Assembly: GCA_013287435.1 (NCBI GenBank)
Contig: JABDDU010000001.1
Span: 1-64,000, forward strand
Length of the DNA: 64,000 bases
From: Verrucomicrobiota bacterium
Lineage (GTDB): Bacteria; Pseudomonadota; Gammaproteobacteria; Coxiellales; Coxiellaceae
Reading direction: 5' to 3'
This document shows positions 48,558 through 56,347 of the stretch, one piece after another. A program made the translations under genes and the position numbers. Positions within the stretch are counted from its first letter, which is position 1. Every line of letters begins with the position of its first letter. The notes beneath the pieces were generated by a model. The model worked only from the letters and a program-made list of their open reading frames with translations. It had not been told where the DNA came from and ran no database searches.

Positions 48558-49982
48558 ATGACAACCCAATTACCCTCATTCGAAAAAACACAGATCATTG
48601 TGTACGGCGATCTGATGTTGGATCGTTATTTTCACGGCGATGCGACGCGTATTTCTCCTGAAGCGCCAGTTCCGGTTGTGAATGTTACGCAAGTGGAAGT
48701 GCGCCCCGGTGGCGCTGCGAATGTTGCGCAAAATATTGCAACGCTGGGCGCAAACGTGACGTTATGTGGCATCGTGGGTCTTGACGATCAAGCCAAAGAA
48801 TTACAACGTTGCTTAAATCAATCGAATATCGATTGTCGATTTTTAGCGTTACCGAACCATCCAACGATTACCAAATTAAGAGTGTTAGGTCGTCATCAAC
48901 AATTAATTCGCATGGATTTTGAAAAAACGCACGAAGAAGAAATTGATGATAATGCTTTATTTGCAGATTATGGTGAACAATTAAAAAAAGCAAACGTGGT
49001 TGTATTGTCGGATTATTCAAAAGGCGCATTGTGTCATGTGGAGCGTTTAATACAGGCTGCGAAAAAAAATAATTTACCCGTATTGGTGGATCCAAAACAT
49101 AAAAATTATCAACGTTATTCCGGTGCGACGATACTAACGCCGAACTTAAAAGAATTTGAAGCGGTGATGGGAGTGTGTCGTGATAGAAATGAGATCGTGC
49201 AAAAAGCGCTTGAATTACTGTCTAAAGTCAACATTGACAGTTTACTCGTGACATTGGGAAAAGACGGAATGCTGTTTATCAAGCCAGGACAAGAAGCCGT
49301 GCATTTTCCCACAAAAGCGCGTGATGTGTTTGATGTGACTGGTGCCGGTGATACGGTCATTGCGGTATTAGCAGCAGGATTAGCAGCAGGAATGCAAACA
49401 CTCGACGCCGTGGAATTAGCGAATATGGCTGCAGGCATTGTGGTGGGACGTTTGGGTGCGCAATCGGTTAGCGTCACTGATTTACAACACGCTTTAGCGC
49501 GATCGGGTGATTTGTCCGCCGGTATTTTAACGGAAGCGCAATTACTCTCTGTTGTGCATGACGCCAAAAAACGAGGCGAAAAAATCGTGATGACCAATGG
49601 TTGTTTTGATTTATTACATGTCGGTCATGTGGATTATTTGGCAAAAGCAAAAGCGTTGGGGCATCGATTGATTGTTGCAGTTAATAGCGATGATTCGGTG
49701 CGTCAATTGAAAGGTGATGAACGCCCGTTAAATCCTTTGATGGCACGCATGACCGTGTTGAATGCATTGGGTTGTGTCGATTGGGTGGTTTCATTTTCAG
49801 AAGCAACACCGGCGCGATTAATTTCTGCGATAAATCCCGATGTTTTAGTAAAGGGTGGAGATTATCGCATCGATCAAATTGCAGGAAGTGATTTTGTTTT
49901 GCAAAATGGCGGACAAGTATTGACGATTCCATTGGTAGACGGATTTTCGACGACGAAGTTGATTGATAAAATAAAAGTGTGA
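48558..49982 (+). CDS. hldE: Bifunctional heptose 7-phosphate kinase / heptose 1-phosphate adenylyltransferase
   Basis: 474 residues, close to the 477 of E. coli. The ribokinase-like domain has YGDLMLDRYFHGDATRISPE, RPGGAANVAQNIA and DVTGAGDTVIAVLA. The nucleotidyltransferase domain has TNGCFDLLHVGHVDYLAKA and VKGGDY. It makes ADP-heptose for LPS together with the neighbouring heptosyltransferase. A microsatellite replaces a clear Shine-Dalgarno. Confidence 0.96.
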   Translation: MTTQLPSFEKTQIIVYGDLMLDRYFHGDATRISPEAPVPVVNVTQVEVRPGGAANVAQNIATLGANVTLCGIVGLDDQAKELQRCLNQSNIDCRFLALPNHPTITKLRVLGRHQQLIRMDFEKTHEEEIDDNALFADYGEQLKKANVVVLSDYSKGALCHVERLIQAAKKNNLPVLVDPKHKNYQRYSGATILTPNLKEFEAVMGVCRDRNEIVQKALELLSKVNIDSLLVTLGKDGMLFIKPGQEAVHFPTKARDVFDVTGAGDTVIAVLAAGLAAGMQTLDAVELANMAAGIVVGRLGAQSVSVTDLQHALARSGDLSAGILTEAQLLSVVHDAKKRGEKIVMTNGCFDLLHVGHVDYLAKAKALGHRLIVAVNSDDSVRQLKGDERPLNPLMARMTVLNALGCVDWVVSFSEATPARLISAINPDVLVKGGDYRIDQIAGSDFVLQNGGQVLTIPLVDGFSTTKLIDKIKV

Positions 49983-50022
49983 GTTATCAGTGTGGCTTTC
50001 TCACACTGACACTGACACTGCT
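49978..50022. repeat. GTGAGT-type microsatellite hairpin after hldE
   Basis: GTGTGAGTTATCAGTGTG, GCTTTC, then CTCACACTGACACTGACACTG followed at once by CTTTATTTTTT. It is short, self-complementary and has a T-rich tail, so it may terminate hldE transcription. No CCTCTGA core. Confidence 0.6.
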
Positions 50023-50046
50023 TTATTTTTTCGCCGCACTATCCGC

Positions 50047-50221
50047 GTAACAGATCAGGCCTCGTTGTCTGATTTAGTAAAACGTCGAGTTTGAGATGAT
50101 TTTTTGTAGTAAATTGAGTTGAAAGCGCAGGTGTACTTGATCGTACATCGAGCATTTCAACGAGATTTACTGCAAAAAAGCATCCAAAATCGGCGTTTCT
50201 ATCTACGGAGTGACCTGTTAC
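50047..50221. mobile_element. Family A miniature element, 175 bp, left copy
   Basis: The termini are GTAACAGATCA and its imperfect inverse TGACCTGTTAC. A perfect 8-bp target duplication CTATCCGC lies at 50039-50046 and 50222-50229. The sequence is the exact reverse complement of the copy at 56170 apart from one base near the right end. GTAA ends with 8-bp duplications fit IS66-type transposition, so this may be a non-autonomous IS66 derivative. The right end supplies the icmX stop codon. Confidence 0.9.
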
Positions 50222-51636
50222 CTATCCGCCGCCGGCAGTGTTGAACTTTCGCTGGTTGCTGTCGCAGCACTGCTGGATGTAGTGGAAATTGTAGCGGGAC
50301 TAGAAGTGCTAGAGGAAGTGGTTGGGGGTTCAGTGGTGTCTTTTTGAATTTCAGTATTCATTGCGGTCACTGCTTGTAGCAACATCGCATTGGTGTCTGC
50401 CGCACCAGATTGCAGATTGGCTGCTGCCAATTCCGCCATAATTAGTTCTCTATCTGCCTGTGCCTGATAATTTTGCTGTTCAATTTCCGCTAATACGATT
50501 AACGTTTCGCGTTGAACGGTTGCGGGTGATGCCGTTTCTGTTACCCTAGCGTACCAGTGAGGATCTTCAATGCGATGATTCGCTCGATACGCTTCTACTT
50601 GTAGTGGACTTGCGTCAGTATGTTTGCCCGCTACCAATCCCTTCATGGGAGTGCGTTCAGCAATCAATCGATTCAAAATATCCATCGAAACAGAACGAAT
50701 CGCAAGCGCTGAGCGCATGCTGTATTGATATTGTTGATAAGCAGCGGATCTTTTTACGGTCACTAAATCTTGAGGGGAACCGTAAAGCGCTTCGAAGTCA
50801 ATTTTAGCAGCTACGCTTCGTGTAAAATTTTGAGTGCTTTGTGCGGCATATTTTAGATAATCATGCGCTGTCTTTTGTTGTTCTGTTGAAGCGTAGAAGG
50901 TTGGGGTGATCAACGCTGCGAAGTTAAGAAAATCATTATCAATTGCCTCTGGTGGTTTCGCTAATTTTTGGTCGACATAACCACCGCTACTGCTATCAGA
51001 AAGACTCGAAATCTTTTTTTCGCCAGTGCCAGCAACCGTGTAAAGAACATCACTCGCTTGAATTTTTTTATTAACGGTGAGGCTTGGTAAATTATTATCA
51101 TCCCAGTAATCTTTATATTTTTCGCCATTGGCTGTTTTTAGTTTACCGTTCACTGTGCCGTGATTACTACTGTTTGAATATAAAACGTAATAGGGTTGTA
51201 GCAATGTGTTATGTAAATTATTCGATGTTTCTTCCGCTGCTTTATCAGCGACTGCTTCAAAAGGAGATAGTTTTTTGGTGGGGGTTTCTGACGTTAGATC
51301 GGGTGGTGCTGTTGTAGTATCCCCAAAGATCTCCGAGCTCGATGTTTTTGCGGGTTTCGCCACTTTTTCAACGGGCGCTTCTGTTTTAGAGGTGTTCGTT
51401 TTCTGATTGGTTGAGAGTTCTTTCAGTGATTGATAATTTTCTGTGTAAATAAATTCTCCCACTTTCTTATACATTTTGCCCAGATATTCTTCTAGGTCAT
51501 ACATAGCGGTGCCCATTGCTGCGGTTTCACTGGGGGTTTTGTGCCATCCCGGTGGGGTTTTATTATCCGCCCAAGTGGCACTCGTGATAGCAAGCGTTGC
51601 TGCAAGGGTTGTTGTCGTCAGTAATAATTTTTTCAT
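50218..51636 (-). CDS. icmX: Dot/Icm secretion protein IcmX
   Basis: 472 residues, near the 466 of Legionella IcmX. A signal peptide (MKKLLLTTTTLAATLAITSA-TWA) is followed by an N-terminal region with PPGWHKTPSETAAMGTAMYD. The C-terminal domain has LNRLIAERTPM, ALAIRSVSMD and LVLAEIEQQNYQAQADREL-like helices. It is a periplasmic component of the type IVB system. The C-terminal tail is Thr/Ser-rich. The stop lies inside the family A element, which replaced the original end (ADSAAKK by reconstruction) with ADR. AGAGG precedes the ATG. Confidence 0.92.
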   Translation of the reverse strand: MKKLLLTTTTLAATLAITSATWADNKTPPGWHKTPSETAAMGTAMYDLEEYLGKMYKKVGEFIYTENYQSLKELSTNQKTNTSKTEAPVEKVAKPAKTSSSEIFGDTTTAPPDLTSETPTKKLSPFEAVADKAAEETSNNLHNTLLQPYYVLYSNSSNHGTVNGKLKTANGEKYKDYWDDNNLPSLTVNKKIQASDVLYTVAGTGEKKISSLSDSSSGGYVDQKLAKPPEAIDNDFLNFAALITPTFYASTEQQKTAHDYLKYAAQSTQNFTRSVAAKIDFEALYGSPQDLVTVKRSAAYQQYQYSMRSALAIRSVSMDILNRLIAERTPMKGLVAGKHTDASPLQVEAYRANHRIEDPHWYARVTETASPATVQRETLIVLAEIEQQNYQAQADRELIMAELAAANLQSGAADTNAMLLQAVTAMNTEIQKDTTEPPTTSSSTSSPATISTTSSSAATATSESSTLPAADR

Positions 51637-51657
51637 AATGCATTGACCTCTTGAGAA

Positions 51658-52140
51658 TTAAAACCAATTAATGCTTTTGGTTGGTTTTTGTTTTTTTTCT
51701 TGATTGTTTTCTTCACTGGATTGATCCGTGTTGTTTGTTGGTTGAACTGTTTGTTGATCGGATGTTGCGGGCGCAGGTTGAACATTATTTTCGGGTGTTG
51801 CTTGCACGTTTTGCGTTTCTGGTGATGGTGGCGATTCTGCATTACCATTGTCGGTCGATTGAGATGTCTTTGGCTTTATTGGTTTTGGCGCGGTAGCGTC
51901 CCAATACCACAGCTTTAAATTGGCCGTACAATGTTCTACATCTGAAAATGCGGAAGAACCGCAGGGATTATCGTTATAGCATTGTTGCATCGCAGTTGCA
52001 TCGGGCGTTACTGTGCTGGGTGATTGCAAATAATTTTTGCATTGATTCAGCGTTTCTTGCGATAATTCTGCAGCAACGGTTGATACAGTGAAACACACTG
52101 CAATCACAGTTAATAACCCCATTATTTTTTTCTTACTCAT
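51658..52140 (-). CDS. Small exported protein encoded between icmW and icmX
   Basis: 160 residues from the ATG at 52140, which overlaps the icmW stop by 8 bp. A signal peptide (MSKKKIMGLLTVIAVCFTVS...VAA) precedes a short Cys-rich part (four Cys between residues about 33 and 75: LNQCKNY, MQQCYND, NPCGSS, EHCTAN). The tail is Gln/Pro/Thr/Asn-rich and low-complexity. Its coupling to icmW and position before icmX suggest a periplasmic accessory of the secretion machine. A small gene in this place also occurs in some Coxiella-type loci, as far as I recall. Function unknown. Confidence 0.75.
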   Translation of the reverse strand: MSKKKIMGLLTVIAVCFTVSTVAAELSQETLNQCKNYLQSPSTVTPDATAMQQCYNDNPCGSSAFSDVEHCTANLKLWYWDATAPKPIKPKTSQSTDNGNAESPPSPETQNVQATPENNVQPAPATSDQQTVQPTNNTDQSSEENNQEKKQKPTKSINWF

Positions 52141-52585
52141 GCCCGCTTTCCTCAAGTGCTTTGATAACCAATTTCAAACGATCTTCACCAAACACGCGCC
52201 CCAATAAACGTAATCGTTCAAACACCACATTTCGACGTAAAAATAATCCCGCATTGTCGGCTTGTGAGCGAGTCACTTCTTCTGCTTTCATTAATACTTT
52301 GGCTGCCGCACCCGGATAAGCCATATCCAGACACATTAATAATCGTAAACCGCGACCTGTTTTAATATGTGCGAGCACTTCAATCATCGGGCTTTCTTGC
52401 TGCAATTCAATATTGCCAATATCTTCCAGCGTAGCTCCCAGTTTTTTGATGGCTTCTTCTAATTCGGGATCACCGTCCAGCGTCCAATCTTCCACGCTTT
52501 CCATAAAAGTGATGACCCGGTGAATCATGGGATCTTGATAATCACGCCAAAATTGATGTACTTCTTGGTAACTTAAATCGGGCAT
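52133..52585 (-). CDS. icmW: Dot/Icm type IVB adaptor IcmW
   Basis: 150 residues; Legionella IcmW has 151. It starts MPDLSYQEVHQFWRDYQDPM and has GRGLRLLMCLDMAYPGAAAK and RRNVVFERLRLLGRVFGED. It is a small acidic cytoplasmic protein that, with IcmS, delivers effectors to the coupling complex. It is divergently transcribed from icmV with PmrA-box-like sites between. It heads icmW-small gene-icmX. Confidence 0.95.
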   Translation of the reverse strand: MPDLSYQEVHQFWRDYQDPMIHRVITFMESVEDWTLDGDPELEEAIKKLGATLEDIGNIELQQESPMIEVLAHIKTGRGLRLLMCLDMAYPGAAAKVLMKAEEVTRSQADNAGLFLRRNVVFERLRLLGRVFGEDRLKLVIKALEESGHE

Positions 52586-52654
52586 ATTTCATTAATCCAG
52601 TTGAGTTGTGATACGTCAATTGAAGTCGTTTTTGAAATAGTAGAATACAATAGC

Positions 52655-52674
52655 TTCCTTAAGATAGCATTAAA
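52655..52674 (-). promoter_or_regulatory. PmrA-box-like site for icmW
   Basis: On the minus strand: tTTAATgcTatcTTAAggaA. Two TTAA cores are 11 bp apart, as in the paired half-site PmrA box of Legionella and Coxiella. It lies 70 bp before the icmW ATG, a usual distance. It mirrors the site at 52689. Confidence 0.55.
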
Positions 52675-52688
52675 TTTTAAAATAAAAA

Positions 52689-52719
52689 ATTAATGTTCTC
52701 TTAAGGATTCAATGATAAT
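52689..52719 (+). promoter_or_regulatory. PmrA-box-like site and -10 for icmV-dotA
   Basis: aTTAATgtTctcTTAAggaT at 52689-52708, with TTAA cores 11 bp apart, followed after 5 bp by GATAAT (52714-52719) as a -10. It lies 82-102 bp before the icmV ATG. It is the mirror of the icmW site (both have TTAATG-yT-n-n-cTTAAGGA), supporting a shared regulator. Confidence 0.55.
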
Positions 52720-52727
52720 ATGCATTA

Positions 52728-52756
52728 TTTGAATGTAAAAATTGTCGTGTAAGAAG
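52728..52756. repeat. Decayed family C right end
   Basis: TTTGAATGTAAAAATTGTCG and GTGTAAGAAG match the right arm of family C (GGTTGAATATAAAAATTGTC, then GT-ACAAAG) in about 24 of 29 positions. It lies between the PmrA-like site and the icmV start. Confidence 0.45.
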
Positions 52757-52790
52757 GTGTCGGTGAACAGTGTGAGTGGAGAATCATATT

Positions 52791-53246
52791 ATGGGTGTCC
52801 GCAGTTATTTTAAAAATACCGTTAAAAATAACACGAATGTAAAAAGCTGGTCTTCGTGGGATGCCGTCAAAGAAAACGCACAGATGGTGAGTGGGCTAGT
52901 GAAAGCCATGAAACCATCCGTTACCGGAGCGGAAGCAGTTACTCCAAAAAGTTTTCAAGACCAAATGAAAACAGCGGGATTATCGGAAAAAGACTTACAA
53001 GATCGCATGAAAGGACATTTGAGAGTTACGCTGGTTTCTTTATTGCTCGGTTTGGGCGGGATTGGCTGGACAATTTATATTTTTCAAAAACAGATGTATT
53101 TATCGGGTTTAATGTCCCTGTCTGTCACGTTAGTCATGTTTGCCTATGCTTTTCGTGAACATTTTTTTTATTTTGAAATGAAACAAAGACGGCTCAATTG
53201 CACCGTTAAAGAATGGTTTTTTAATTTTTTCCCCCATAAAAAATAA
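52791..53246 (+). CDS. icmV: Dot/Icm secretion protein IcmV
   Basis: 151 residues from the ATG at 52791 (GGAG 9 nt upstream), exactly the length of Legionella IcmV. The longer frame would use GTG at 52776. There are two membrane segments near residues 84-105 and 110-130 (LLLGLGGIGWTIYIF, LMSLSVTLVMFAYAF). It is an inner-membrane component. 65 bp separate it from dotA. Confidence 0.9.
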   Translation: MGVRSYFKNTVKNNTNVKSWSSWDAVKENAQMVSGLVKAMKPSVTGAEAVTPKSFQDQMKTAGLSEKDLQDRMKGHLRVTLVSLLLGLGGIGWTIYIFQKQMYLSGLMSLSVTLVMFAYAFREHFFYFEMKQRRLNCTVKEWFFNFFPHKK

Positions 53247-53273
53247 GTAACAGCTTCAACTAATAAGGTGATT

Positions 53274-53302
53274 CTCCATACATCACGACAAAAAATATGA
53301 GG
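53274..53302. repeat. Decayed family C left end in the dotA leader
   Basis: CTCCATACATCACGACAAAA followed by AATATGAGG. CACGACAAAAAATATGA (17 nt) is identical to the left arm of the 6551 and 37985 copies. It contributes the ribosome-binding region (TGAGG) before the dotA ATG at 53312. Confidence 0.5.
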
Positions 53303-53311
53303 TAGCGCGTT

Positions 53312-55849
53312 ATGAGTCGTTTGAATCGTTTATTTACCGCGATTGTTTTGTTGTTGATCGCAGGTTCGGCGTTTGCTGATTCCGGATCATTGGCCGGTAT
53401 CCATCATTTCGCGAATCGTTTAGCACCACCGGAAACAGATTATTCTGTGGCTTATCTGGGTCAAATTTTTGGTACCGTTGGCGATGTGTTGTCAGGGACA
53501 AGTGGTCAAGTGCTTGGACACATGTTTGGTATTTTCAATAAGGGTATTTTAGTCGTCGCAGCACTTTATCTTGGTTTTACTATTGTGAGTCTTGCTATTC
53601 ATGCGGCGCATCAAGGCTCTTTTATGTCCCAAAAATATAACACCCCCATGATCTTATTACGTATTGCTTTTGGGTTTGCCATTACCATTCCTTCATCAAC
53701 GACCGGTTATTCATTGACGCAAGATGTTTTTATGAAAATTGTGGTGCAGAGTGTGGGTCTTGCGGATCAAGTGTGGGATGCGGCGTTGAAATATATTCAG
53801 TACGGCGGTTCACTCTATATTCGACCCAAGACACTAAGTACCGATACGAATATTATTACCAACTTCTTTGGAACTTCCACCACTCCCGGTGTTGCTGTCA
53901 CTATATTTGAAGACGAAGTGTGTATGATTAAAAGCGCGTCGTCAGCATGGAATCCTTCATCGAACTCTATTACACAGCGCCATCTTGTTTTTAATCCTCC
54001 GAAAAACGCAGCCACTAAGAATTATCCTTATCCCTCTAAGTTGGGCGAGGTGTTTTTTCCAGGCTTGGGTGATAAGCCTGATTCGGATGCTATTATTAAA
54101 ACTGGTCAAGCAGCTTGTGGTGTTGCAACACCTTATAGCAGCGTCACTGTTAAGACGGGATCTGCTATGACGTCTACTACGATGACGGCGATGCAGGTGC
54201 AGCAAATGCGCGACACTTCTTTTTCAGCGTTAAAACAAATGGCAATATCCATGCTGCCAGCGGCACATGATTATGTGAATCTCAATCCAGCTGATTCATC
54301 GAATACACAGGCGTTACACAAAAAAAATACTGAAAAAGCGGTATTTTCGAGTATATTAGCCTATGTCAATTTAATTACTCCGTATCAACAAATGTTGTCC
54401 GCGCAGCATGCGGTTAGCGCTCAGGCGACTGCGCAAAGCGCTGCCGATGCTGCCAATTTCACTACAGCATGCGGTGTTGGCGGTCTCTTCATCAGTGGTT
54501 TTTGTCATTACACGGCGAGTCAGTTTGAAAGTTCGACTACCAAAGCGCAACTATCTCACACTTCACATCTCGCTTTTATCCAAACAGCCAAAGCACAAGG
54601 ATGGATTATGGCTGGTAGATTTTATTGGGATGTTGAGCAGGCGAATACAACCGCGCAATCGATTTCGATAAGCGGTCTTCTTCCAACGGCAACAACACCA
54701 ACGTTGAGTATCCATAAAACGACGATGACGGATGCTGTGACAGCCATTCTGGGATATCAAACTGACGTTACAACATTATGGAGTGAATACGTAGGTGCAC
54801 AAAATAATACTGTTTCATACCCATCAACCGGTTCAGGTTCTGGAGGTACGTTAGTTAAAGCCGTATCGAATAGCAGTTTGTCGAAAGTGGCAGGTGCTGT
54901 TTATGATTTGACACAACCGGGTGGTTATAATCCAATCGTCGTATTAATGCATTTGGGCACCAAGTTAATGGAAGCGGTTGTTGGTATATGGATAGGCGCG
55001 ATTGTTTTATCGGTTGCGGGTGCTGTGCCTGCCGGTGTTTGCGATGCTATGAGTCCTGGTGGAGTGATATATTCTGCAATTCTCACTTGGCTGAAAAGTA
55101 TAATCATGCTGATATCCACTGGGTTATTGGTACCTGGCGCTATTTTTGGATATTACTTACCGTTATATCCGTTTATCGTGTTTACCTTCGCGGCTGTTGG
55201 ATGGTTTTTAATGGTTATCGAAGGAATGGCGGCGGCACCGTTAATCGGTCTTGGCGTAACACATCCTGAAGGCCATGATTTTCTGGGTAAATCGGACCAG
55301 GTTCTGATGTTCTTGTTGGGAATTTTTGTTCGGCCAACACTGATGGTGCTGGGTTTGGTCGGAGCAATGGTGATTTCATTTGTTGCATTCCACATGATGA
55401 TTACAGGATTTGACGGAATTTACTCATCACTGTCTAGTCAAATCACTTTTCAAAAAGGTAGTCTCCTTATTTTAATTAACATTTGTATGGTGTTAATTGT
55501 TTTCGGCATGATGAGCCTGCAATTGGTTGAGCAATGTTTTAAATTGATTTATCAATTGCCGCAATACGTGATGAGATGGATCGGTGGTCCAACGATGGGC
55601 GAAGACTATGGTCAAATGGCACAGGGTGTTCAAGGTGCTATTTCTGGTGGTGCTGGAAAATTTGCTCAAGGAGGTGGAGATGCTGCTGGCGCCACTATTG
55701 ACGCCTATAAAGCGAAAAAATTTCCGCAAAACGATCCTGGAAAACCCGGTAGTGGAAGTCAAGCGACTTTTACTCCCGGCGGTGGCGGCGGCAATGCTCC
55801 TGGCAGTGGCGGCGGCAATGCTCCTGGCAGTGGCGGCGGCGGCTCATAG
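53312..55849 (+). CDS. dotA: Dot/Icm type IVB polytopic membrane protein DotA
   Basis: 845 residues. A signal peptide (MSRLNRLFTAIVLLLIAGSAFA) precedes ETDYSVAYLGQIFGTVGDVL and GILVVAALYLGFTIVSLAIHA, then a large periplasmic region (about 100-530) and a C-terminal set of membrane segments (about 545-760). GQVLGHMFGIFNKG and MIEGMAAAPLIGLGVTHPEG-like residues (VIEGMAAAPLIGLGVTHPEG) are DotA signatures. Legionella DotA has about 1050 residues; the periplasmic part is shorter here. The C-terminus ends in Gly-rich repeats encoded by a 24-bp tandem. It follows icmV. Confidence 0.94.
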   Translation: MSRLNRLFTAIVLLLIAGSAFADSGSLAGIHHFANRLAPPETDYSVAYLGQIFGTVGDVLSGTSGQVLGHMFGIFNKGILVVAALYLGFTIVSLAIHAAHQGSFMSQKYNTPMILLRIAFGFAITIPSSTTGYSLTQDVFMKIVVQSVGLADQVWDAALKYIQYGGSLYIRPKTLSTDTNIITNFFGTSTTPGVAVTIFEDEVCMIKSASSAWNPSSNSITQRHLVFNPPKNAATKNYPYPSKLGEVFFPGLGDKPDSDAIIKTGQAACGVATPYSSVTVKTGSAMTSTTMTAMQVQQMRDTSFSALKQMAISMLPAAHDYVNLNPADSSNTQALHKKNTEKAVFSSILAYVNLITPYQQMLSAQHAVSAQATAQSAADAANFTTACGVGGLFISGFCHYTASQFESSTTKAQLSHTSHLAFIQTAKAQGWIMAGRFYWDVEQANTTAQSISISGLLPTATTPTLSIHKTTMTDAVTAILGYQTDVTTLWSEYVGAQNNTVSYPSTGSGSGGTLVKAVSNSSLSKVAGAVYDLTQPGGYNPIVVLMHLGTKLMEAVVGIWIGAIVLSVAGAVPAGVCDAMSPGGVIYSAILTWLKSIIMLISTGLLVPGAIFGYYLPLYPFIVFTFAAVGWFLMVIEGMAAAPLIGLGVTHPEGHDFLGKSDQVLMFLLGIFVRPTLMVLGLVGAMVISFVAFHMMITGFDGIYSSLSSQITFQKGSLLILINICMVLIVFGMMSLQLVEQCFKLIYQLPQYVMRWIGGPTMGEDYGQMAQGVQGAISGGAGKFAQGGGDAAGATIDAYKAKKFPQNDPGKPGSGSQATFTPGGGGGNAPGSGGGNAPGSGGGGS
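55784..55831 (+). repeat. 24-bp tandem repeat at the 3' end of dotA
   Basis: Two exact units (55784-55807 and 55808-55831) read as GGGNAPGS, followed by GGGGS and the stop. The GC content is far above the surroundings. It makes a flexible Gly-rich tail. Confidence 0.85.
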
Positions 55850-55879
55850 GCCTGTATCAAAATATGCGCGGATATTAAG

Positions 55880-56131
55880 ATGAGCCGTACTGAACTATTT
55901 GATCAAGTAAAACAAATTTTAGTAGAACGTTTTGCCATTGATCCCGCGCAGATTACACCTACAGCGGATTTAGAAAAGACATTGAAATTAGATTCAATGG
56001 ATGCGATGGATTTGTTGATGACTATTGATGAAACTTTTTCGATTCGCATTCCAGAAAAAACGCTTGATGATGTACATACGCTTTCTGAGTTAGTGGCTGT
56101 GATTGAAAAGCATATACCAAAGAAACCATAG
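55880..56131 (+). CDS. Stand-alone acyl carrier protein
   Basis: 83 residues of the ACP fold. The phosphopantetheine attachment Ser is in LKLDSMDAMDLLM (Ser39-Met-Asp), where most ACPs have DSL. It is acidic and opens with a helix. It lies 30 bp after dotA, so probably in the icmV-dotA transcript. No fatty-acid or polyketide genes are nearby. The role is unknown; it may carry an acyl group for a modification or a regulatory partner. Confidence 0.88.
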   Translation: MSRTELFDQVKQILVERFAIDPAQITPTADLEKTLKLDSMDAMDLLMTIDETFSIRIPEKTLDDVHTLSELVAVIEKHIPKKP

Positions 56132-56167
56132 AGACACGACTCATCGCGTCTCCAGAGGGATTTTTTA
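56132..56167 (+). terminator. Putative terminator after the ACP gene
   Basis: GAGACACG, loop ACTCAT, CGCGTCTC (one mismatch), then CAGAGGGATTTTTT. The hairpin lies 2 bp after the ACP stop and the T-run is 7 nt beyond. The spacing makes it a moderate candidate. Confidence 0.45.
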
Positions 56168-56169
56168 GT

Positions 56170-56344
56170 GTAACAGATCACTCCGTAGATAGAAACGCCG
56201 ATTTTGGATGCTTTTTTGCAGTAAATCTCGTTGAAATGCTCGATGTACGATCAAGTACACCTGCGCTTTCAACTCAATTTACTACAAAAAATCATCTCAA
56301 ACTCGACGTTTTACTAAATCAGACAACGAGGCCTGATCTGTTAC
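56170..56344. mobile_element. Family A miniature element, 175 bp, right copy (inverted)
   Basis: Reverse complement of the 50047 copy with one difference. A perfect 8-bp target duplication TTTTTAGT lies at 56162-56169 and 56345-56352. The termini are GTAACAGATCA. Together with the left copy it brackets the icmX-to-ACP segment. The fis-like stop codon lies in its right target duplication. Confidence 0.9.
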
Positions 56345-56347
56345 TTT

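Noticed and set aside
49115-49597. 160-codon open frame antisense to hldE
   Set aside because: It mirrors the codon pattern of hldE, has no ribosome-binding site and no recognisable domain.
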